In this document: positions 1-10,620 of the stretch, piece after piece
Layout: each line of letters starts with the position of its first letter
Numbering within the stretch: the stretch's first letter is position 1
Source: Solenopsis invicta
Taxonomy: Eukaryota; Arthropoda; Insecta; Hymenoptera; Formicidae
Length of the DNA stretch: 64,000 nucleotides
Assembly: GCF_016802725.1 (NCBI RefSeq)
Contig: NC_052668.1
Span: 21,260,501-21,324,500 of the forward strand
Direction: 5' to 3'
The notes under the pieces: model-generated
The model's input: only the letters and a program-made list of their open reading frames with translations
Database searches by the model: none
Told to the model about the DNA's origin: nothing
Position numbers and translations under genes: made by a program

Positions 1-3000
1 TGTACAAGAATTTATCGAAATTACAATAATACTATTTTTTGCCTAGAAATAAGTATTTTAAGATGTTAGTGATTTTTTGGATCACTAAATGATGCAAACG
101 TAAATAAGAGTGAAAATGAGATCACACAATGTTTATATTCGTCATGTCTGTGCTATTTGGTTCAAACGAGATTTCATGCTGCATTACAGATTTCAAGTTG
201 CGTATACGAGGCATGAAAAATCTTTGCGATGCTGAACGCTGCTCTGAATCTCATGTTAATCTTATTTTATTTATTTCTCACCGTTGATTGCATTTAGGAT
301 GCGCTCTTGATGAAATGGACGACGCATTTACATGTATTTTAATTACCAAGGTCCTTTTTAACATTTTTTTGCCTTGATTTCAACAAATATATTTATGGAT
401 AGAATTTTGTCGAAGAGTTCAATTCAAATTAGATATGTGAGTTCTGTAAATAGATTTTGATATTAAGATCTACTTTTATCAAATATATAATAGAACGCAA
501 GGTGTATAAAATCTCTAATATTCTTACAAACAATTGGTCTTTTCCGTTATGAGCAGTCTTCTTTTTGTTTAATCTCTGCGTTGTTTAGATTCCTTCTTCA
601 AAATTTTTTTATTATTTATGATACAGATTTGTTACATGGAAGAAATGGTTTAATAAATAGTTTCATGCATACTTTATTAAATAGTTTCAATGAGCAATTT
701 TAGTATTTATTTCGGAATTCATTGGTAATATAATTTTATTTTACTTGAAAGAAATAAAAATCATCATATAAATATTTTTATATAAATTATAATAGAATTA
801 ATCAGTTATACGTTCAAATATTGTATCAATCATCAGTTGTTTGTCATAAATTAAAATAACTTTTATAATTTATTTTTAATAATATAATATTTTAATTTAA
901 ATACTTCAGAGTTGATTCTAAAATATAAATTGAAGAAACAACTATAAATACAGGTCTGGCTTCTGTGAAAGTATGATTTACGCCGTCGGGTCTCGCGATT
1001 TGCTTATTTCTCTTTAGCGAACCCCGTATTTTCGATCGTATATTAGTTCGAGGTTGCATTGGAAATGGTATTAATACTTTACCGTTCTAGGAGACGAAAT
1101 ATATCAGAGAATATTCTCTTCTTAGGACGATATTTTCAAACAAATTGTTGCACACAGACTTGATAATAAAAAAAAAGAATAATAATAATTTGGTTAAAAT
1201 TCGACCGGTTAAAAATCTACAATGTGTTACATAGTGGTTTTTTTGTAAATTAATCTAGCCATTTTAACAATTGTTCGCTATTTGAGCTATAGTTTCTCTC
1301 TTTGACGTCATTCTCTTGTATTTTAACACAACAGCAGAAGTTTCGCAAGTTAGTTGATTTTAAAATACTCAGACTCTTACATGTTTATTGTTTCAAGATA
1401 AATTTAAATCTTACACACGAATACTTTATAATTGAAGTTACAACAATTTTCAATTAATTAAAATTAAGGCTGTATTGCAAAATTGTAAAGATATTTTAAA
1501 AAAATCTTGTTTTTGTAACTTGTCTTTGGATTATCTGATAATATTTTTACAATAATTAATTGCAGGAAATTAACTAATTAATGAATTAAATACTATTTTA
1601 TTTTATATAAATTTATAAAATTATATTAATATATCTATATTATACGTTTACATTTTCGGAACAGCAAATCTTTTATGATGTTCAAACATCTATTTTGTAT
1701 CTTACTGGGAAAGATTAAATTGAGAATTTGTTTAATTTTCAGATAAAGTTATGCGATAACTTGACTTAGAAAAGATGCTCTCAGAGTTGTTAGGTATAGA
1801 TTCTAATACGTAAAGATAGATTCGCTGGTGAGGGGCGATCGTGTATATTTAGAAAAGTGCCCGGTTTGCCAGAACTGAGAGAGACTTGCGTCTCGACGCT
1901 TCGCGTGAGATTTCTCCGTTGGTAATTTTTCTCTTATTCTTTCTCTCTTTTATTTCGTCTTCTTTGGTGTTCTTTCTTTTAAGTGATCTTAACAAGAACA
2001 TCACTATATCACTTTCCAGTTGAACGCGAAGCGTACACATTGTTATGAATAACGTATAACCGCGTGATTCTCTTTAATAAATTAATTCAAACAATTAAAG
2101 GCGAAAGTTTGCGCTGTGCTTAATTAAAATGACAACAGCAGGGAGCATTTTTAACAATTATACATATGTTAAATTTGTTAAATGCTTATCAAATACAGAT
2201 GAGTAATTGCGTGTTGAATAATTCTGCAATATTTATGACACTTGATTTTAAATAATTTGAATTTTTAATTATTTATACTTTTGTTCCAAAATTTAAGTTT
2301 TTTCCTAAATATTTCTTGTAGTTTAGAAAAATCCCATTTATTTTCAATGAAATCCGATTTGTACGTGGAAGTTAACGATGTTTTGACAGTAATCGAACGA
2401 TCGTCGTTGCTCTTTCGTGATTTAAGATATATTTTTTTATATATTCCACTAAATTATCTAGCTGGAGTGAGAGAAATTTTTGTGACGTTGCTTTTCTTCG
2501 AGATATCGGTAAATCAAATCTAACGAAGGCGGTATGGTGACACATAACTCTGTTTTCGCAGTCTACGATAAACCGACCGTAGACCGTAAAAGAAAAAGAT
2601 AAGTAACTCGTGTGTAATTACGTCGTTGCTCAAGACCCTCGTTGTAACATTTCATGGATGGTTTGAGGAAATATGTTTGTCAGGATATACAAAGTCATTT
2701 CGCGCGGTCTCTCAACGTTGAGTTATGGCTGTAACGTCCGCTTATATCAGGAGAAGAGATTTCTAAAATTATCACTGCAATTAAACGTCTCTTGTACGAA
2801 AGAATCGTCTCGCGAGGATGAAAGATAAATGATCTCTTGTGTATCTCTTCGATTTTTACAAATCTCGATTAGAATTAATCGACGTAATTTAAGGTGTAGA
2901 TAAGTAAATACTCAACTGCAGTTTGGATATTCTATTTCCTTTAAATTGTCGAGGCAGTGGTATTTGCTGTTGTTGAATTTTGAATATTCTGTGTACTCTG

Positions 3001-5029
3001 TTTTATTCTCTTGTTATTTTAGTTAAACGTTATACGTCGAGTGGCAATTACATCTAGTTAGACGTCCAAAGTAAACTAGCAGTCTCTTATTTAATCGTAA
3101 CTTCTATTTGCGAGTCTCTAGCTAATCTTTAGCAGTAATCTAAAACGTTTACATAAAAAATTACACAATAATCACGCATAGAAGACATTTTACAATTTCA
3201 ATTTTAATGATAAATTTGATTAAAGATTTAGGTAATATTTGATAAAGATAATATTGATTAAAGATAATTTAAAAAATTTTTCTAAAACGTTTACTCCAGG
3301 CTTAATGAGTGTGAATATTATAATTACGTAAAACATTTGTCATATATTTATGCAGGGTGTTTATAAAGTCCCCACTTTCTATATTTCAGAAATTATTTAC
3401 AATTATGAAAATTATGTAAAGTATATGTCGATCATTTGGAAAGGCTACTCTTTTAAGAGACTCTTTTGAGATTTCGAAATAATCGAACGTGTCTTTCGCG
3501 GTTTTTTATAACTTTGAAACGTTTCCGAAATATAGGGGACGGACATTTTGCATGACATATGTAATTTGCACGAGTAAACATGACGACATTAACAGACTAA
3601 AAGCACTTAAAATCTTTAGGTTTCGTAACATTGTAGACAAGATTTTATCGTTTATTTCTTGCCATCGATTCCACATGTCTCTCTCTGGGCTCGAAAACGT
3701 ATGATTCGATCGATGCGTGTAACTTATTTTTATTCTTTTTCAACCCCTTTCTATCTGGAGTTGAGAAAAAATGTTATGCGCGGGTGTCGCGGTGCTATCT
3801 AATTTCATCACGGGGACGCCAACGTGAGAGATTCCATTCCGATGACTTTTCGCCAGTCATTTAGTTCTACTGTCGATAGCGCGAGTTCATTTTTAGATTC
3901 GTTGCCGACGGCCGTGTCCATATGACAAACACGCTAGTGACAAGAAATAGAACACGCAAATGACGAAGTCGCGTCAATGCGCTGAGCGTAACGCCGCGTA
4001 TATTTGGCCATATATAAATACAATGTTAAAAAAAGATTTGAATAAATAAAGGGTATGAGTAACTTCGGATTTTAATTTTTAAAGCAGTTTATTATCATGC
4101 TTGAATATAAAATTATTACGGAAGGTTCTGACGTTTACGTATTCTAATAAAAATTTTAAATTAATGGAGAGCTATTTAAATTCTTTATTAAAATTATAGT
4201 AGTCTTTGATATTAAATTAATTCTGATTACATCATATGTAATTTCATAAGCGTATAGAACATTTTATTTGTGCGAATTTATTTAATTCGCATTTTTTTTT
4301 CATATAATTCATTGTCGTCTTCGTTATTTTTCTGATTTTATTATATGAAAGCAAACATTATTGTGTAACAGTGATGCACCAGATATAAGAACTAAGATGA
4401 ATCTCAGTGGGTCACGCGTGCGCTGATTACGAAAGAAGTATAGCGTGTAATAAATGCTTTTTCTCATCCTCTCTTCACTGACTGCACATGTCTGTCGGCG
4501 CTTTCTTGAGGCTCGCGATGCTCTGACCTTGGATAATTCGCCAATGATACTTTTTGTTGCACAATATTGTTGCAATGAACTACATTTTGCATAATCGTAA
4601 AGATTTTGTATAGAGATAAGAAAGGAATAAATATTTAGTGATTTAAGTGATACGATAAATACATTTTCCGTATTTATATCCGTTAAAGAAATATGCGATT
4701 GACAAGGGAATTCAATCAAGTGTTTTTTTCCTATTTTAATAAACTTCGTAAATATATTAAAGTATAGGTAAAAATAAATAAGAAATACGTATGTTAAGGA
4801 AATAAAACATCCCTTTGAAAAATATTGCTTACTTAAAAAAATTATTCCTATTATTATTAAAATATTTTTATAAAGCCTTAAGACTTTTCAACTTTTATTT
4901 AAAACTATTTTTGTATCTTTTACAGTTTTGATGATATTTGCTTCGAAAAAAATACCCGAGTTTTTCAAAGGGGTGCACTTATAAAAAAAATGTATGCAGA
5001 GTATTCACTATATGAAAGAACCTCGAGTC
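1..5029. other. AT-rich intergenic sequence, no recognised gene
   Basis: Open frames here are short (at most 131 codons, at 4324-4719 on the minus strand) and none resembles a known family or carries splice-bounded exon structure. A CAGGGTGTTTATAAAGTCC motif at about 3355 resembles the CAGGRTGTC-type ends that recur at about 46441 and 53072 and may mark small repeat remnants. GC-richer patches lie near 1830-1930, 2520-2880 and 3780-3990. I see no RNA gene. Confidence 0.6.
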
Positions 5030-5440
5030 AAGGATTTGAAACTGTTCTTTGGAATCAGAGATTTTCTGAAAATTTTATTGCTTGTTCTGAAAATTTTTGA
5101 AGTTTTACTTTTAAACTTAAATTTTATATTTTTTGGACAAAGTTATTTTATATTGTATATATATTATATACAGATTAATGTATGGCATTAGTTGATATCA
5201 TTTACTAATTTAATATTCAACTCTTAAGTGACTTTTCTTTGTGATTATATATTTAAAGAAAAGTGCGTGTAAAATAAAATAAATTTATTTTAAAGTTACA
5301 TTCAAAAGTTCTCTTTACTTGGAATTTTGATAAAAATTTATAGAAAATCCTGGAATTTTCAAGAAATAAATTTACAAATTTTGAGTGGACACCCTGAATA
5401 TGTCTTTTATTTTTGTTTATATTTTAATAACATCTATCTA
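5030..5440 (+). repeat. Left copy of ~400 bp flanking direct repeat
   Basis: This AT-rich segment matches 8935-9345 in the same orientation. Shared landmarks in order are TTTGGAATCAGAGATTTT, CTGAAAATTTTTGAAGTTTTA, GGCATTAGTTGATAT, AAGTGACTTTTCTTTGTGATTA, and AATTTACAAATTTTGAG near the end. By eye the copies are roughly 80% identical with small indels. The pair brackets the tandem 1.65 kb units, an LTR-like arrangement, but I see no gag, protease, reverse transcriptase or integrase frame between them. It could equally be an older segmental duplication. Confidence 0.75.
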
Positions 5441-5454
5441 ATAATGTTTATGTG

Positions 5455-7093
5455 GTGTATAAAGTCTAATCAATCTCAATGGTGTGTTATAGATATTCCT
5501 CGGTGTACAAATCGATGAGAAGAAGCTAACGTCCATCGCCGAATAATTGTGAAATAAACGAACCGCAGCCGGTTCGTCGCGTCGCGCGTTTGTCTCGGGA
5601 GTGCCGTTTAAATATTGGACTAAATAGACTTTTTTTTTATAACTCCCATTTGATAGACTCCTAGTTCGAGGGCCGGGAATCGCACCCCTGCTGCTTGGCA
5701 GTGGATATCTTCTCTCTGGGGCGTTGCGCATGGTGGCTAAGAAAGACGGCGCACCGCGACGTTCCATGCCGAGTGCCCGTGCACGAGGTAATGCCGGGCC
5801 GCATGTACGACATGCCCCGTGTGCATGTTGCGCGGTTGTCTGGTTGTGTGAGGTTACACGCTCTGTCTCTGACGATCGGTTCGGTCCTAAGTGGTAAGAG
5901 TTCGGATCAGTTGCCTTGGATTCGCACGTTTCTCTTGCTCTCGTCCACCATCCTAAGGCTTTCTTAGATCCTTGATACCGTTTTTAGATTCTTTGGATCT
6001 AGGGTTCGAGCTAGGTGAATCACGTTTAATCTGACTTGGTCAGAACTTGGCCTTGTAGGTTAAGCTTGTGACGAGAGGCTGGCTCTCATTTCCTGATTCG
6101 TCTAAAATGCTAGACATCGGCAATGAGTACCTTCTTCTCTCGTCCTGCCGGAGTGTCTTGTCGACGCCGCTTGGATATAAGATCCAGTGGGACTGATCTC
6201 GATGATCCGTTGGCTGGGCGTATGAACGAGTCAATTTTAGACGTGATTTTTGTGAGACAAGAGGCGTAGGAATTCAATACCATTGATTTCGTTTTCTTCC
6301 GCGTGGGTCTTACCCTTATTCGGGGGTGGGTACGCGTGCGTTCTACTTGCCGACTCGGGGTGCTGAATCCACGGGAATCCCTATGAATGGGAACTCGTAT
6401 CATGGGTTTTATAAACCCGAAGTGCCGCAGTGTCGCGCGAAAAACTTTATAAATAATAAGTCCACGCGCGCAAATTTAGTGTATTATTCGCGAGTGTTCC
6501 GCGTGTGCAACAAGTGAAAGAGGACAACCTTGAGGACACTGAGAGGAGGAGGAGGCCTGGGGAAGGCATCATGCTTCAGCGGAGCAACCTTGGGGTAAAT
6601 ATTTCTTATTTTTTGGTTATGATTAAATAACTAAATATTTAATTACAATTTAAATTTTAAGAGTTTGATGTGTCTGTTAGAATTAACATTTGAAGCATTT
6701 ATTATTTTGAGGGCAATTTTAATTTATAAATTTTATGTTTGTCTGTTACAGTAATCATCGTAGCTTCGTGGCTGAGTAACTCCGCTCGTTGCGCATCGGT
6801 CGGTGAGTCAGTAATAATTTTTCTCATATTTGAATGTTTTTCACATATCCTGCGCAGGATTAAACGTAAGGTCACTGGAAGAAAGAGTTTGGCAATAGCT
6901 ATTACTAAAGTCTTTTCTTCAGTGGACCTGGATATTTTATCGAAGGGGAATTCTAGTACCCAATTGCGCGCGATCGGTTCCGTATTTTCGCGAGTGAGTG
7001 TACCGAATCATGACGACCTGAGGAAGAGGAAGAGGAAAAAAAAGAAGTCTGGAAGGCAATCTTGGGATAAGTAATATTTGCAATATATACAGA
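5455..7093 (+). repeat. 1.65 kb tandem repeat, copy 1 (GC-richer, possibly transcribed)
   Basis: The unit starts at GTGTATAAAGTC and recurs 1639 bp later, nearly identical over its first ~1.15 kb. The body is clearly GC-richer than its flanks. It contains a near-palindrome GGGTTTTATAAACCC at about 6403, a second TATA-like string (CTTTATAAATAATAAG) about 40 bp later, a GGG/GTAAAT donor-like site near 6594, and a TCTGTTACAG acceptor-like site ending at about 6751. That is promoter - exon - intron - exon grammar. Open frames on both strands (90 codons at 5695, 109 codons on the minus strand at 5438) match no family I know. It may be a nonautonomous mobile element or a duplicated noncoding RNA gene; the function is unknown. 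Confidence 0.8.
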
Positions 7094-8751
7094 GCGTATA
7101 ATGTCTATCTAATCAATCTCATTAGTGTGTTATAGATATTTCTCGGTGTACAAATCGATGAGAAGAAGCTAACGTCCATCGCCGAATAATTGTGAAATAA
7201 ACGAACCGCAGCCGGTTCGTCGCGTCGCGCGTTTGTCTCGGAAGTGCCGTTTAAATATTGGACTAAATAGACTTTTTTTCTATAACTCCCATTTGATAGA
7301 CTCCTAGTTCGAGGGCCGGGAATCGCACCCCCGCTGCTTGGCAGTGGATATCTTCTCTCTGGGGCGTTGCGCATGGTGGCTAAGAAAGACGGCGCACCGC
7401 GACGTTCTATGCCGAGTGCCCGTGCACGAGGTAATGCCGGGCCGCATGTACGACATGCCCCGTGTGCATGTTGCGCGGTTGTCTGGTTGTGTGAGGTTAC
7501 ACGCTCTGTCTCTGACGATCGGTTCGGTCCTAAGTGGTAAGAGTTCGGATCAGTTGCCTTGGATTCGCACGTTTCTCTTGCTCTCGTCCACCATCCTAAG
7601 GCTTTCTTAGATCCTTGATACCGTTTTTAGATTCTTTGGATCTAGGGTTCGAGCTAGGTGAATCACGTTTAATCTGACTTGGTCAGAACTTGGCCTTGTA
7701 GGTTAAGCTTGTGACGAGAGGCTGGCTCTCATTTCCTGATTCGTCTAAAATGCTAGACGTCGGCAATGAGTACCTTCTTCTCTCGTCCTGCCGGAGTGTC
7801 TTGTCGACGCCGCTTGGATATAAGATCCAGTGGGACTGATCTCGATGATCCGTTGGCTGGGCGTATGAACGAGTCAATTTTAGACGTGATTTTGTGAGAC
7901 AAGAGGCGTAGGAATTCAACCATTGATTTCGTTTTCTTCCGCGTGGGGCTTACCCTTTTTGGGGGCGGGTACGCGTGCGTCCTACTCGCCGACTCGGGGT
8001 GCTGAATCTACGGGAATCTCTCTGAATGGGAACTCGTATCATGGGTTTTATAAACCCGAAGTGCCTCAGTGTCGCGCGAAAAACTTTATAAATAATAAGT
8101 CCACGCGCGCAAATTTAGTGCATTATTCGCGAGTGTTCCGCCTGTGCAATAAGTGGAAGAGGACAACCTTGAGGACACTGAGAGGAGGAGGAGGCCTGGG
8201 GGAGGCATCAGGCTTCAGCGGAGCAACCTTGGGGTAAATATTTCTTATTTTTTGGTTATGATTAAATTATTAAATATTTAATTACAATTTAAATTTTAAG
8301 AGTTTGATGTGTCTGTTAGAATTAACATTTGAAGCATTTATTATTTTGAGGGCAATTTTAATTTATAAATTTTATGTTTGTCTGTTACAGTAATCATCGT
8401 AGCTTCGTGGCTGAGTAACTCCGCTCGTTGCGCATCGGTCGGTGAGTCAGTAATAATTTTTCTCATTATATTTGAATGTTTTTTACATCTCCTGCGCAGG
8501 ATCAAACATAAGGTCACTGGAAAAAAGAGTTTGGCAATAGCTATTACTAAAGTCTTTTCTTCAGTGGACCTGGACATTTTATCAAAAGGGAATTTTAGTA
8601 CCCAATCGCATGCGATTGATTCCGTATTTTTGCGAGTGAGTGAGTGCACCGAATCACGATGATCTGAGGAAGAGGAAAAGGAAGAGAAAGAGGAAAAAGA
8701 AGAAGTTTGGAAGGCAACCTTGGGGTAAGTAATATTTGCAACATATACAGA
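7094..8751 (+). repeat. 1.65 kb tandem repeat, copy 2
   Basis: Direct tandem copy of the preceding unit, 1658 bp to the next unit start. The first ~1.15 kb differs by only scattered substitutions and small indels. The last ~280 bp, after the acceptor-like TCTGTTACAG, is more diverged and ends in a purine-rich GAGGAAAAGGAAGAG tract. The GGGTTTTATAAACCC near-palindrome, the TATA-like motif and the GGG/GTAAAT site are all preserved. The 90-codon frame at 7338 is conserved with copy 1, but its length is explained by the overall nucleotide identity, so it is not evidence of coding. Confidence 0.8.
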
Positions 8752-8910
8752 GTGTATAATGTCTATTTAATCAATCTCAATAGTGTGTTATAGATATTTC
8801 TCAGTGTGCGAATTGCCGAGAGAAACCTGGATCTGAGAGGAGGAGGAAGCCTGAGAGAGATCAGCACACCAATCTTTTGGTTAGTTATTTTTTATGTATT
8901 ATTAAATATG
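8752..8910 (+). repeat. Truncated third copy of the 1.65 kb repeat
   Basis: Begins like copies 1 and 2 (GTGTATAATGTCTATTTAATC) but after about 70 bp jumps to sequence resembling the late part of the unit (CTGAGAGGAGGAGGAAGCC, matching about 6538 in copy 1) followed by TCTTTTGGTTAGTTATTTTTT. About 1 kb of the interior is missing. It joins directly to the right flanking direct repeat. Confidence 0.65.
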
Positions 8911-8934
8911 AAAAACTTGGAAAATTAGGGAGAA

Positions 8935-9345
8935 ATTTGAGACTGTGCCCTTTGGAATCAGAGATTTTTCTGGAAATTTTATTACTAGTTCTGAAAATTT
9001 TTGAAGTTTTACTTCTAAATTTAAATTTTATATCTTCCTGACAAAATTATTTTATATTGTATACACATTTTATATAGATTATCGTTTGGCATTAGTTGAT
9101 ATTATTTCTCAATTTCATATTCAACTTTTAAGTGACTTTTCTTTGTGATTACACGTTTAAAGAATGTTAAGAAGCGCGTGTGTAATAAAATCAATTTTTT
9201 TCAAAGCTACATTTTAAAATTTCCTTACCTGGAATTTTGATTAAAATTCCTGAAAAATTTTAAAATTTGCAAGGAATGAATTTACAAATTTTGAGAATAT
9301 ACCTTGTACATGTCTCTCATCTTTATCTATATTTAAAAATTTATG
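8935..9345 (+). repeat. Right copy of ~400 bp flanking direct repeat
   Basis: Direct-orientation homologue of 5030-5440, diverged by substitutions and small indels. With its partner it brackets the whole 1.65 kb tandem array. Confidence 0.75.
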
Positions 9346-9639
9346 TTATTAAAATCGTAGGAAGATATTTGATTGTTTTCCTTTATAAGCATTTTCATTT
9401 ATTCAATGTTCATGTAGCAATCGTTATTAAACATTTAAAAAAAGTATTATTTAATAGTTTATAAAATATCATATTATTTATGAAGCTATATTAGGAAGCA
9501 ATAGAATTTTAGAAGAAGGTTTCAAAATGTTTAGTTAACGTTTGAGTATCATCATCCAACCTCTCGAAATCATGATAGAAAATGAGCCAGATATTACAAT
9601 ATTATTACGGTGGAATTTTTAGTAGATTAGCAACTGTCC
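9346..9639. other. AT-rich spacer
   Basis: Nothing recognised. It separates the repeat block from the CpG-rich island. Confidence 0.5.
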
Positions 9640-10620
9640 GCTTACAGCATCGTGTAGAGAACGCTTGACCGGGTTGCACCGTTATCACTTATCGGACGTA
9701 ACTTCGTGCATTTGGTATATTACACAGAGCGTCGCGGCGCCCGCGAAAGCGTAGGCGTGCGTATGACTTGCGGGGATGTAAGGATTTCGAGTATGATGTA
9801 GTAGTGAGCAACGGTAGTGGTGGTCGTGGTAGTGGGCGAAACTCCAACCTCGAGGTAACTTCGCAACACCTCGCGCGTTTAGTCGGCGCGCGGGGCCCCA
9901 ACGATTGGGACGGCCGATAGAGACACTCCGTGCAAGTAAAAAGAGAGTAGGATACGAGAGACAAGAAGCGAGACAGCGACGAGCGACCACACGACGAGTG
10001 ACGACGACGACGACGACTCAAGACGAAGACGATCGAATCTGAAAAAAATAAAACAAGAAAAAAAGTTCCTCTTAATCTGCTCTATTTTGTTCTCGCGCAA
10101 GTTTATTAAAATTTCGAGCTGAGTTTTTCAAGTCAAGTGTGTGCGTCTCGTTGTCTGCCTCGGGGTGGTTGGAAGTGATCTAGGGATAAGCGACCACTCG
10201 CCGTTGTCGTGGGTGTCCGAGAAAAAAAGTTCAACCAGGTGCTGGGACTCGCACCTTTGGAAGGAAAAAGCGCTCATCCTCTCCCGGAGACGTTTCAAGT
10301 AAGTCTCTCGATGATGCGTTGGATGCGCGGATGTGCACGTTGTGTGGCTGCAAGAGAGCGTACGTGACGATTTTCGATTTCACGCGTGTTAGTGCAATTT
10401 CTCTTCACACTTTGCCCAAGTGACCAAGCTCCCTTTGAATTCCCTCTTTCTTCCATTCGTCTGTTAATGTTGTTAACGTTGTCTCATCAAGGAGGAGTGT
10501 GTGAATCAGTGCCGAAATGTGAGCAACAAGTGACGGACTTTCTCGGTTTCGCACACGTTTATCCCTACGAGTGATTTACCAGGGGTAAATGAAGGGACAA
10601 GTGGATTTAGGAGGTATGTC
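9640..10620 (+). promoter_or_regulatory. CpG-rich island: candidate projectin promoter and 5' UTR exon
   Basis: An abrupt GC- and CpG-rich block in AT-rich surroundings, with GCGCGCGGGGCC near 9890, ACGACGACGACGACG near 10002, and a TCAAGTGTG initiator-like string near 10132. Good donor sites follow at 10299 (TTTCAA/GTAAGT) and near 10612 (GGAG/GTATGT). A transcribed noncoding first exon ending at 10298 would splice to the acceptor at 19029. No long coding frame is credible; the overlapping minus-strand frames at 9685-10100 are arginine/serine-rich products of CpG composition. Position and splice grammar support this, but no transcript evidence is available. Confidence 0.4.

Noticed and set aside
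5646..5710. tRNA B-box-like string (reverse of TTCGAGGGCCGGGAATCGCA)
   Set aside because: Resembles a Pol III B box, but I find no matching A box, cloverleaf or SINE-like tail.
5438..8237. Frames conserved between the two 1.65 kb repeat copies
   Set aside because: Conservation is explained by near-identical DNA; frames on both strands are kept equally and none matches a transposase, reverse transcriptase or other family.
9685..10100. Overlapping minus-strand frames of 73-110 codons
   Set aside because: Three frames open at once over a CpG-rich tract point to composition, not coding.
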